From Phenylobacterium sp. (lineage in GTDB: Bacteria; Pseudomonadota; Alphaproteobacteria; Caulobacterales; Caulobacteraceae), in contig NZ_JAEUMN010000035.1 of assembly GCF_016793225.1 (NCBI RefSeq), forward strand, positions 1 to 64,000: DNA of 64,000 bases, read 5' to 3'. Of the stretch, positions 51,189-57,843 are shown piece after piece. Numbering within the stretch: the stretch's first letter is position 1; every line of letters begins with the position of its first letter. Position numbers and translations under genes: made by a program. A model generated the notes under the pieces. The model was not told the origin of the DNA. It ran no database searches and saw only the letters and a list, made by a program, of their open reading frames with translations.

Positions 51189-51647
51189 TTGGCCAATCCC
51201 GAGCTGGGCACCAAGCAAATCTGCCCCACCTGCCAGGCTAAGTTCTACGATCTGAACAAGCGTCCCGCGCACTGCCCCAAGTGCCAGAGCGAGTTCGATC
51301 CCGACGAGGCCGTCCGCAACCGCCGCGTCCGCGCGCGCACGATCGTGCCCGAGGACGACCAGGTCGAGGATCAGGTCGCGGCCAAGGAGACGGACGACGA
51401 GGAAGAGGAAGAAGAGGTCGTCACGCCGGAACTGGACGAAGTGGCCGACGAGCCGCCGCTGGCCACCGACGACGACGAGGACGAGGCCGAACCCGCCGCC
51501 GCGGGCGTCGGCGAGGATCTGGGCGAATTCGCCGACGACGACGAAGTCGAGGACGCCGACGACGTCCCGTTCCTCGAGGACGAGGACGAGGACGACTTCG
51601 ACGAGTCCGAGATCGAGGGCCTTCCTGACGAAGGCGACGAGGACTGA
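51189..51647 (+). CDS. TIGR02300 (FYDLN acid) family protein
   Basis: The 152-residue protein begins with TTG at 51189, giving [20 protein letters not shown], which matches the conserved start of TIGR02300 proteins; agaggg lies 9 nt upstream. CPTC (C12, C15), KFYDLNKRP and CPKC (C29, C32) form a likely zinc ribbon. From about residue 60 the protein is extremely acidic (runs of D and E) and probably disordered. Function is unknown; the family is restricted mainly to alphaproteobacteria. A rho-independent terminator follows directly. Confidence 0.9.
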   Translation: MANPELGTKQICPTCQAKFYDLNKRPAHCPKCQSEFDPDEAVRNRRVRARTIVPEDDQVEDQVAAKETDDEEEEEEVVTPELDEVADEPPLATDDDEDEAEPAAAGVGEDLGEFADDDEVEDADDVPFLEDEDEDDFDESEIEGLPDEGDED

Positions 51648-51653
51648 GCGAGA

Positions 51654-51677
51654 GGGCGGCCTGCGGGCCGCCCTTTT
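51654..51677 (+). terminator. Rho-independent terminator after the FYDLN gene
   Basis: An 8-bp perfect stem (gggcggcc 51654-51661 with ggccgccc 51666-51673), a 4-nt loop and TTTT ends the transcript 6 nt after the stop codon. Confidence 0.88.
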
Positions 51678-51717
51678 CGTTTCAGGGCCGCCCCGCGACG
51701 TGCGTCAAAAAAAGCCT

Positions 51718-51763
51718 GTAGAGCGGGCTTGATCGCGGGAACCGGTTTGAATAGGTTCCGCGC
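51718..51763. repeat. Degenerate relative of palindromic module B
   Basis: The stretch opening gtagagcgggcttgatcgcg and continuing ggaaccggttt...ggttccgcgcc keeps the tagagc start, the central gaaccggtt and the rightmost gcgc of module B, but its arms no longer pair well. It lies between the FYDLN terminator and tRNA-Ala. Relationship to the complete copies is likely but not certain. Confidence 0.4.
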
Positions 51764-51799
51764 CTTCCTGGGGCCCCGGCCTCCGGAAGACCCGACCTC

Positions 51800-51875
51800 G
51801 GGGCTATAGCTCAGTTGGTAGAGCGCTTGAATGGCATTCAAGAGGTCAGCGGTTCGACTCCGCTTAGCTCCACCA
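51800..51875 (+). tRNA. tRNA-Ala, anticodon GGC
   Basis: The 76-nt gene folds as a full cloverleaf: acceptor GGGGCTA pairs with TAGCTCC (one G-T pair), D-arm GCTC-AGTTGGTA-GAGC, anticodon stem CTTGA/TCAAG with loop ATGGCAT (anticodon GGC), and T-arm AGCGG-TTCGACT-CCGCT. CCA is encoded at 51873-51875. It reads GCC and GCU alanine codons, GCC being abundant in this GC-rich genome. It appears to be a single-gene unit. Confidence 0.97.
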
Positions 51876-51913
51876 TGGAGGCCCGCCGGCGACCCCGGCG
51901 GGCCTTCGCCGTT

Positions 51914-52603
51914 TCAGGCGGCGCCGAAGTCGCCGCGCCGGAAACGGTCGGGCATCGAGTCGCGGAACGGGTACATGTCGAAGAAGGGCTGCGCCTCGGC
52001 CAGCGCCTGGCGCACGGACGGGCGCGTCAGCAGCCGCTCGAAGTAGGCGTCCAGCGTCGCGAGCGTCTTCGGCCAGGGCGCCACCACGCCCGAATAGAAC
52101 AGCGCCGGCGCGGCCGCGCAGTCGGCGATCGTGAACGCGTCCCCGGCCGCCCACGTCCGGCCGGCGAGGCGGCCGTCCAGCATGGCGTAGGACATGGCCA
52201 GCGTCGCGCGGGCGTCCGGCAGCGCGCGGGGGTCGCGCTCGGCCTCCGGGCGAAGGATGTCGGCGACGAACGCCTGCATCGGCGTCATCACATAGGCGTC
52301 GAAGAGCCGGTCCATCAGCCGCGCCTCCAGCGCGGCCTCCGCCTCGGCGGGGATGAGGCGGGCGCCGTCCGGCGCCAGCCGCTGGGCGTACTCGAGCTGG
52401 ATGCTGGTTTCCGGGACGACCCGCTCGCCGTGCTGCAGAAGCGGGATCTTGGCGGTCGGCCAGAGCGCGGCGTAGGCCGCCCGGGCGTCCGGGTCCATCA
52501 GGTCGGGCGTGCGGGTCTCGAACGGCACGCCCAGTTCGCGCAGCCCGATGGTGAGCTTCTGGCAGTAGGACGACAGCGGGTGGAGGTGAGCGATCAGGCG
52601 CAT
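51914..52603 (-). CDS. Glutathione S-transferase family protein
   Basis: The 229-residue protein has an N-terminal thioredoxin-like domain (LIAHLHPLSSYCQKLTIGLR, with SSYCQK at the active-site position), the GSH-binding VPETSIQLEYAQRL, and a helical C-terminal domain with GDAFTIADCAAAPALFY. It resembles cytosolic bacterial GSTs of unspecified class; the substrate is unknown. The ATG at 52603 is chosen over an upstream in-frame extension through a repeat. It converges with tRNA-Ala. Confidence 0.9.
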   Translation of the reverse strand: MRLIAHLHPLSSYCQKLTIGLRELGVPFETRTPDLMDPDARAAYAALWPTAKIPLLQHGERVVPETSIQLEYAQRLAPDGARLIPAEAEAALEARLMDRLFDAYVMTPMQAFVADILRPEAERDPRALPDARATLAMSYAMLDGRLAGRTWAAGDAFTIADCAAAPALFYSGVVAPWPKTLATLDAYFERLLTRPSVRQALAEAQPFFDMYPFRDSMPDRFRRGDFGAA

Positions 52604-52677
52604 CGGCGGCCTTCCGGACGTCGCGCCGTCGCCCGGCGCTGGCCGTCCCGGTTCTGGCGCCTGCCGTCCCGCGCGCC

Positions 52678-52741
52678 TAGAGCAAGAGATCGCGTTCTCG
52701 CGGCGAACCGGCTCCCAACCTCGCCGAACGCGCCCCAGCGA
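52678..52741. repeat. Palindromic module B, copy 4, in the 52604-52931 spacer
   Basis: The sequence opens tagagcaagagatcgcgtt, has central gcgaaccggctccc and ends cgccgaacgcgcc: module B with diverged arms that still pair (gcgttc with gaacgc). It lacks module A. The rest of the 328-nt gap 52604-52931 contains no credible gene; it must hold the promoters of the divergent GST and lipoprotein genes, but I could not identify specific boxes. A 62-codon plus-strand frame there (52743-52931) is not supported. Confidence 0.6.
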
Positions 52742-52931
52742 TTTGGTCACAATCCTGGATTGCTTCTGCAACTGCAGGCTAGGCGAAGCTTGCAATCATG
52801 CTATGCAGGGTTGCCTGCGCCCAGCACCCCCCTTTTTCGCCTGGCGCGGGTCGGCCCGGGGCGCTCCGTCGGGGGAGCTCCGGGCCACGGGGAAAGACCG
52901 GCGGTTGCGCGGCCTCGACGGCGCGGACTAA

Positions 52932-53498
52932 ATGCCGGCCATGCGGACATCCCTTCTGCGCCTCGCGCCCCTTCTCGCCGGTTTCGCCGCGCTCTCGGCC
53001 TGCGACCAGCCGAAGTTCCGGGACAAGGGCGATGCGGCGACGCCGGCCGCCGAGGCTCCCGCCGCCGCCGGCGCGCCCGCGGCGCGGGTGATCCCGACCA
53101 GGGCCGAGGCGGTCCCGGCGGTCCCCGCCTGGGCTGCGGCGCACATGGGCAAGCCCCTGCGGGCCCAGTTCCCCAAGACCGGCGTCTGCAAGGGCAACAC
53201 CGACGTCGTGGATGTCCGCTTCACGGGCCAGCCGTCGGGCGTGCAGATCCTGGGCTGGGGCTGGGATGTGCCGAAGGCGGCGCGGGTGTCCCGCGTGGTG
53301 CTGGTCGACGTCGGCATGAAGATCGTCGGCGCCGGCGAGGGCGGCGCGCCCCGGCCTGACGTGCCCACCGCCCTGCCCGAGATTTCGGACCCCAACGCCG
53401 GCTGGACCGCCGTCACCCAGGCCGCGGGCCCGCTCGACGCCTATGGCGTCGTGGGCGACGGCGACGCTGTGTGCGCGCTGGGCCACATCGAATTCTGA
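52932..53498 (+). CDS. Lipoprotein of unknown function
   Basis: The 188-residue protein has a lipoprotein signal peptide with lipobox LSAC (C24). An Ala/Pro-rich linker (about 35-55) follows, then a beta-rich domain of about 125 residues with two cysteines (TGVCKGNTDVV and DAVCALGHIEF at the very end) that may form a disulfide. No family is recognised. It should be anchored in the inner or outer membrane facing the periplasm. It lies 9 nt upstream of the glycan-transfer cluster and is probably cotranscribed. A second start ATG at 52941 is possible. Confidence 0.75.
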   Translation: MPAMRTSLLRLAPLLAGFAALSACDQPKFRDKGDAATPAAEAPAAAGAPAARVIPTRAEAVPAVPAWAAAHMGKPLRAQFPKTGVCKGNTDVVDVRFTGQPSGVQILGWGWDVPKAARVSRVVLVDVGMKIVGAGEGGAPRPDVPTALPEISDPNAGWTAVTQAAGPLDAYGVVGDGDAVCALGHIEF

Positions 53499-53507
53499 TC
53501 CGCGGGC

Positions 53508-54869
53508 ATGGCGCCGCCCGCCTCAACCCGTGACGCGCTGAGCCGGGCGCCGTGGTTCGCCGCGGCGGTGTTCTCGGCCCTGGCCGCCGTCGCGTTCGCC
53601 TGGCCGAGCTGGCCGGGCTTCATGTCGTACGACAGCCTGCTGGCCTACGAGCAGGCCCGCTACGGCGTCGGCACCAGCCTCTGGCCGCCGCTGCACACCT
53701 ACATGTTCGTGGTCAGCCGCGCGGTGGGGGCCGACACCTGGGGCGTCCTCCTCTTCCAGACCTTTGCGCTGCTGTTCGGCGCGGCGCTGGTTCTGCACAG
53801 CCTGGTCGCCCGCCGGCTTCTGGCCTGGACGCTCTGGGCGCTGTTCACGGGGGGCCTCGTCTTCTTCCCGACCCTCCTGGGGTCGATGATGGCGCAGTGG
53901 CGCGACGTGCCCACCGGCGGGTTCGCCGTCCTCGGGCTGGGTCTCTGGCTGCAGGCGGCGCGCGCGCGCTCATGGCCGCTCCTCGCCCTCGCCGTCGTGG
54001 CCTTCGGGCTTTCGGTGGGGCTCCGCTACAACGCCCTGGTGCTTGTCGCCCCGGCCCTCCTCCTGATGGTCTGGCGGCCCTTCCTGGCGAACGCCGCGCC
54101 GCTGGCGGCCCGCACGGCGACGCTGGCGCTGGTCGTCGCGAGCCTGGGCCTCGCCTGGGCCTCGACCCAGTGGCGCCTTCCCGACCTGGTGCGGATGCCC
54201 GACGCCCGGAACATCGCCGGCACCCAGCTCTTCGACGTGATCGGCGTCTCGGCCTGCGCCGGGGTCAACTACCTGCCCCGCGGCGTCACCAACGGCCAGC
54301 CGATCACGGTCGCCCAGATCCGCCGCGCCTACGACCCGCGGCATCTCCTGCTCACGCTGAAGCCCAAGCCCGGGGTCCCGAAACTGATGGAAACCGACGC
54401 CGGCGGCCAGGTGGGCCGGGTCTGGACGCAGCTCGTCACCGCCGAGCCGGCCTGCTACCTGGCGCATCGCTCGGCGGTCGCCGCCGAGCAGATGGGCATG
54501 CTGAAGTCCGAGGTCTTCTATCCGGTGCACGGCGGCATCGACGCCAACCCCTTCGGCCTGCGCCTCGCACGCCCCGAGCTCGCCGCGCGGGTGTCGGGCT
54601 ATGTGGAGCGCGCCGCGCCGGAGTTTCCCCGGCGGCCGTTCTGGCTCTATCTCCTCGCGGCGGTCCTGACCCTCGCCGCGGCGCTGCGCGCCCGGGCCCA
54701 CGCGGTGCTGCTGCTCGCGATCCTGGCCGGCGCCCTGGCCTACCCGGCGCTGCTCTTCCTCGCCGGGCCGGCCGCGGACGCCCGCTACATCTTCCCGTCG
54801 AACGCGCTCGCCCTGCTCCTCGGCGTCGCGGCGCTGGGCCTCCTCGCAAGTCCGGGAGCGCGGCGATGA
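53508..54869 (+). CDS. Polytopic membrane protein, GT-C glycosyltransferase-like
   Basis: The 453-residue protein has about ten membrane segments. The first loop contains WPGFMSYDSLLAYEQARYG, with acidic and aromatic residues at the place where GT-C enzymes carry their catalytic acid; QWRDVPTGG lies in a second loop and a periplasmic domain spans about 230-370. It resembles uncharacterised GT39-like proteins. The ATGA overlap with the GT2 gene and the GtrA neighbour suggest it transfers a lipid-linked sugar made by those products. Enzymatic identity is an inference. Confidence 0.65.
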   Translation: MAPPASTRDALSRAPWFAAAVFSALAAVAFAWPSWPGFMSYDSLLAYEQARYGVGTSLWPPLHTYMFVVSRAVGADTWGVLLFQTFALLFGAALVLHSLVARRLLAWTLWALFTGGLVFFPTLLGSMMAQWRDVPTGGFAVLGLGLWLQAARARSWPLLALAVVAFGLSVGLRYNALVLVAPALLLMVWRPFLANAAPLAARTATLALVVASLGLAWASTQWRLPDLVRMPDARNIAGTQLFDVIGVSACAGVNYLPRGVTNGQPITVAQIRRAYDPRHLLLTLKPKPGVPKLMETDAGGQVGRVWTQLVTAEPACYLAHRSAVAAEQMGMLKSEVFYPVHGGIDANPFGLRLARPELAARVSGYVERAAPEFPRRPFWLYLLAAVLTLAAALRARAHAVLLLAILAGALAYPALLFLAGPAADARYIFPSNALALLLGVAALGLLASPGARR

Positions 54870-55822
54870 GCGACGCCTTGCGCACACGCCACGGCAAGAC
54901 GCTGAGCCTCGTCATCCCGATGCACGACGAGGCGCCGGTGCTGGACCTGCTGTTCCAGCGCCTCGACGAGACCCTTGGCGGGCTGGGTGTCCAGCTGGAG
55001 ATCGTCTGCGTCGACGACGGCAGCCGCGACGACACCTGGGCGCGCCTGCAGGCCCGCGCCGCGCGCGATCCGCGTCTGCGCCTGATCGGCCTCTCCCGCA
55101 ACTTCGGCAAGGAAGCGGCGCTGACGGCCGGGCTGGAGATGTGCCGAGGCGACATGGTGGCGCCGCTCGACGCCGACCTGCAGGATCCGCCCGAGCTGAT
55201 CGCCGAGTTCATCAGCCTGTGGGAACAGGGCTACGACGTGGTCTACGGCGTGCGGGCCGACCGCTCCTCCGACACCCGCGCCAAGCGCTGGAGCGCCGGG
55301 GCGTTCTACCAGCTGTTCAACGTCGTGGCCGACCAGGCCATCCCGGCCTCCACCGGCGACTTCCGCCTCATGGACCGCGCGGTCGTCGAGGCGCTGAAGC
55401 GCCTGCCCGAGCGCAACCGCTTCATGAAGGGTCTCTTCGCCTGGGTCGGCTTCCGGCAGGTGGGCGTGCCCTACACGCGGCCCCTGCGCGCGGCGGGCAG
55501 CAGCTCGTGGCCCTACCGGCGCCTGTTCCGTTTCGCCCTGGACGGCATGACGTCCTTCTCCACCGCCCCGCTGCGGGTCTGGACGCTGGTGGGCGTGGGC
55601 TCGGCCGTGGTCGCGCTGCTGGCGGCCCTGGCCATCGTGATCCGCGTGCTGGTCGTCGGCCGCGACGTGCCCGGCTACGCCTCGCTGATGGTGGTGATCC
55701 TGTTCGCCTTCGCCCTGCAGATGATCGCGCTCGGCGTCCTCGGCGAGTACATCGGGCGGATGTACCAGGAGGTGAAGGGCCGGCCCATCTACCTCGTGCG
55801 CGACCGCGTCGGGTTCGACTGA
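54866..55822 (+). CDS. Family 2 glycosyltransferase, GtrB/DPM1-like with C-terminal membrane anchor
   Basis: The 318-residue protein has the GT2 fold: LSLVIPMHDEAPVLDLLF, VCVDDGSRDDTW, PLDADLQDPPELI (DXD), STGDFRLMDRAVVEAL, then two C-terminal membrane helices (about 237-260 and 272-294). Such enzymes make undecaprenyl-phosphate-glucose or related polyprenyl sugars on the cytoplasmic face. It overlaps the GT-C-like gene by 4 nt and the methyltransferase by 1 nt. Confidence 0.92.
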   Translation: MSDALRTRHGKTLSLVIPMHDEAPVLDLLFQRLDETLGGLGVQLEIVCVDDGSRDDTWARLQARAARDPRLRLIGLSRNFGKEAALTAGLEMCRGDMVAPLDADLQDPPELIAEFISLWEQGYDVVYGVRADRSSDTRAKRWSAGAFYQLFNVVADQAIPASTGDFRLMDRAVVEALKRLPERNRFMKGLFAWVGFRQVGVPYTRPLRAAGSSSWPYRRLFRFALDGMTSFSTAPLRVWTLVGVGSAVVALLAALAIVIRVLVVGRDVPGYASLMVVILFAFALQMIALGVLGEYIGRMYQEVKGRPIYLVRDRVGFD

Positions 55823-56547
55823 TGGAGCGCCAGGTCTACGATCGGATGCGCGCGCTCGAGCAGACGCACTGGTGGTTCGCCGCGCGCCGCGACATCCTGT
55901 CGTCCGAGATCGCCCGCCTGCCGCTGCCGAGGCCGGCGCGGATCCTCGAGGTCGGATGCGGCACCGGCGGCAACCTCGAACTGCTGAAGGCCTTCGGCGA
56001 CGTCCAGGCGATCGAGCCCGACGCCGAGTCGCGCGCCTACGCGGCCGAGCGGTCGGGCGTGACCGTGCAGGGGGGGCTGCTCCCGGCCGGCCTGCCGGAC
56101 CTCGGCGGACCGTTCGACCTGATCGCCGCCTTCGACGTGATCGAGCACGTGGACGACGACGCCGGCGCCGTCGCCGCGCTCGCCGCGCGACTGAAGCCCG
56201 GCGGCGCGCTGGTCACCACCGTCCCGGCCTGTCCGTGGATGTGGAGCGAGCACGACGAGCATCATCACCACAAGCGCCGCTACCGGCTGCCGGCCTATCG
56301 GCGCCTGTTCGAGGCCGCCGGCCTGAAGGTGCGCCGCGCCACCCACTTCAACACCCTGCTCTTCCCGCCCATCGCGGCCGTGCGCGCGCTGAAGGGGGCC
56401 GCTGGGCTCAAGGGCGACGACGAGGCGCTGCCGCCGGCCTTCGCCAACCGCCTCCTGCGCGGGGTCTTCGGCGCGGAGACGGCGCTGCTCCGGCTCGGGA
56501 GCCTTCCGTTCGGCGTCTCGATCCTGCTGATCGCCGAACGGCCGTGA
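55822..56547 (+). CDS. SAM-dependent class I methyltransferase
   Basis: The 241-residue protein has motif I ILEVGCGTGGNLELL (about 41-55), the acidic post-I residue in AIEPDAES, motif II FDLIAAFDVIEHVDDD and LKPGGALVTTVPA. It probably methylates a sugar or lipid intermediate of the surrounding glycan genes; EHDEHHHHKRRY is an unusual His cluster also seen in related small-glycan methyltransferases. Overlaps on both sides (1 nt and 4 nt) place it in the operon. Confidence 0.9.
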   Translation: MERQVYDRMRALEQTHWWFAARRDILSSEIARLPLPRPARILEVGCGTGGNLELLKAFGDVQAIEPDAESRAYAAERSGVTVQGGLLPAGLPDLGGPFDLIAAFDVIEHVDDDAGAVAALAARLKPGGALVTTVPACPWMWSEHDEHHHHKRRYRLPAYRRLFEAAGLKVRRATHFNTLLFPPIAAVRALKGAAGLKGDDEALPPAFANRLLRGVFGAETALLRLGSLPFGVSILLIAERP

Positions 56548-56936
56548 CCGAAAGGCCGCTGGTCCACCAGGTCTCGCTCTTCGCCGTCGTCGGCGCCGCG
56601 GCGACGCTGATCCATGTGGCCGCCGCCCTGACGGCGCGCGAGGCGGCCGGCCTCGCGCCCCTGCAGGCCAACCTCGCGGGCTATCTCTGCGCCGTCGGCG
56701 CGTCCTACTTCGGCAACGCCTGGCTCACCTTCCGGCGGCCGGTGATGCACGGGCCGCAGTTCGTGCGGTTCCTGGTGGTCTCCCTGGCGGGCCTGGCCCT
56801 CACCCAGGCGCTGACGTGGCTGCTCGTCCAGCGTCTCGGCTGGCCGTTCTGGGCGGGTCTCGCGGTGGTGGCGGTGGCGACGCCGGCGCTGTCCTTCATC
56901 CTCCAGCGCACGTGGGCGTTCGGGCTGCGATCGTAG
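56544..56936 (+). CDS. GtrA family membrane protein
   Basis: The 130-residue protein with four membrane helices fits GtrA: VSLFAVVGAAATLIHVAAAL, ANLAGYLCAVGASYFGNAWL with TFRRP, and a C-terminal FILQRTWAF. GtrA-like proteins are proposed to flip or help export polyprenyl-phosphate sugars made by GtrB. The start is a GTG overlapping the methyltransferase stop (GTGA). It ends the four-gene chain, 43 nt before the hsp20 thermometer region. Confidence 0.9.
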   Translation: MTERPLVHQVSLFAVVGAAATLIHVAAALTAREAAGLAPLQANLAGYLCAVGASYFGNAWLTFRRPVMHGPQFVRFLVVSLAGLALTQALTWLLVQRLGWPFWAGLAVVAVATPALSFILQRTWAFGLRS

Positions 56937-56978
56937 GACCGTTGCAATTGGCCGGGCCTCATACCATCTGAACAGCGT

Positions 56979-57045
56979 CCGGTTGCACCGAGCCGATACC
57001 GGGCGGTTCGACCGGAGAGTCGCTTCTTTCGAGGACTCCGTCTGG
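56979..57045 (+). promoter_or_regulatory. ROSE-like RNA thermometer in the hsp20 leader
   Basis: The 3' hairpin spans 57017-57038. GAGUC (57017-57021) pairs with GACUC (57034-57038), G57022 is unpaired, then C57023-G57033, U57024-A57032 and U57025-G57031, with loop CUUUC. The ribosome-binding sequence GAGGA (57031-57035) is therefore fully paired, and UCGCU (57020-57024) faces AGGA (57032-57035), the UYGCU/AGGA signature of ROSE elements. Two small hairpins precede it: CGGT-TGC-ACCG (56980-56990) and CGGT-TCG-ACCG (57004-57014). Heating should melt the last hairpin and permit hsp20 translation. The ROSE mechanism is established for rhizobial small heat-shock genes; its operation here is an inference. 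Confidence 0.72.
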
Positions 57046-57468
57046 ATGAACCGTAGCCTGATCTTCGACAGTCCGTTCCTGCTGGGTTTCGAGCATACCC
57101 GAAGCCTCATCGAGCGGGCGGCCAAGGCGGCCGCCGAGAGCTATCCCCCCTACAACGTGGAGGATATCGGCGACGGCGCCCTGCGCATCACGCTGGCCGT
57201 GGCCGGGTTCGCCCCCGACCAGCTCAGCGTCACCGTCGAGGACCGCCAGCTTGTCGTCGCCGGCAAGCGGGAGGGGGCCGCGGGAAAGTCCGAGGACTCC
57301 TACCTCCACCGCGGGATCGCCGCGCGGGGCTTCGTCCGAAGCTTCGTCCTGGCGGACGGCATGGTGGTGGAGGGGGCGACCCTGGAGCACGGCCTGCTCC
57401 ACATCGACCTGGCCCGGCCGGAGCCCGAACTGCGCGTTCAATCGATCCCGATCCGAACCCGAAGTTGA
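57046..57468 (+). CDS. Hsp20 family small heat-shock protein (IbpA-like)
   Basis: The 140-residue protein begins MNRSLIFDSPFLLGFEH and has an alpha-crystallin domain from about residue 37 (YPPYNVEDIGDGALRITLAV) with AGFAPDQLSVTVEDRQLVVA and YLHRGIAARGFVRSFVLAD, then the DLARPEPE end. It holds unfolding proteins for refolding by DnaK/ClpB. The ATG at 57046 is preferred over an in-frame start at 56983 because homologues begin MN/MR...F and because the ribosome-binding site lies in the thermometer. DUF1150 follows, the standard alphaproteobacterial partner. Confidence 0.93.
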   Translation: MNRSLIFDSPFLLGFEHTRSLIERAAKAAAESYPPYNVEDIGDGALRITLAVAGFAPDQLSVTVEDRQLVVAGKREGAAGKSEDSYLHRGIAARGFVRSFVLADGMVVEGATLEHGLLHIDLARPEPELRVQSIPIRTRS

Positions 57469-57579
57469 GCTCCACCGAAGACTAGAAGCCTGGGACGCCG
57501 GAATTGCCCGGGTCCCGTCAAAGGAAAGGCAGACTGAACCAGTGGCCTTTCGAAGCGTTAGTGCCCCCCGGAGGTGGTC

Positions 57580-57837
57580 ATGATGACACCTGTTCTATCG
57601 ATGGAAGCGTTTGCCGCGCTCGGCGCCCCGAACCTGGTCTACGTCCGGCCCATCAAGGCCGCCGAGATCATCGCCAGCACACCCGCGGCGCAGATCGAGA
57701 GTTTCGAGCTCGACCCCGAGCAGACCCTTTACGCCGTGCATCGCGCCGACGGCGAACGGCTCGCCGTCCTGACCGACCGCAACGCGGCGGTGGCCGCGGC
57801 GCTGGCGCACGAACTCGCGCCGGTCTCGGTGCACTGA
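57580..57837 (+). CDS. DUF1150 family protein
   Basis: The 85-residue protein contains ALGAPNLVYVRPIKAAEI and LYAVHRADGERLAVLTDRNA, the DUF1150 core. In alphaproteobacteria this gene regularly follows hsp20 and is presumed to act with it; its function is unknown. The ATG at 57580 lies 5 nt after cggagg; an ATG at 57583 and a GTG at 57574 are alternatives. The 111-nt gap to hsp20 has no terminator-like hairpin, so cotranscription is plausible. Confidence 0.88.
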   Translation: MMTPVLSMEAFAALGAPNLVYVRPIKAAEIIASTPAAQIESFELDPEQTLYAVHRADGERLAVLTDRNAAVAAALAHELAPVSVH

Positions 57838-57843
57838 CCCGAG

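Noticed and set aside
49739-51229. Longer AroA starting near 51229
   Set aside because: The extra residues lack homology and overlap the 5' end and ribosome-binding site of the divergent FYDLN gene; the ATG at 51064 matches the family start.
52743-52931. 62-residue plus-strand frame between the GST and lipoprotein genes
   Set aside because: No homology, atypical composition, no ribosome-binding site, and it occupies the only space for promoters of the divergent genes.
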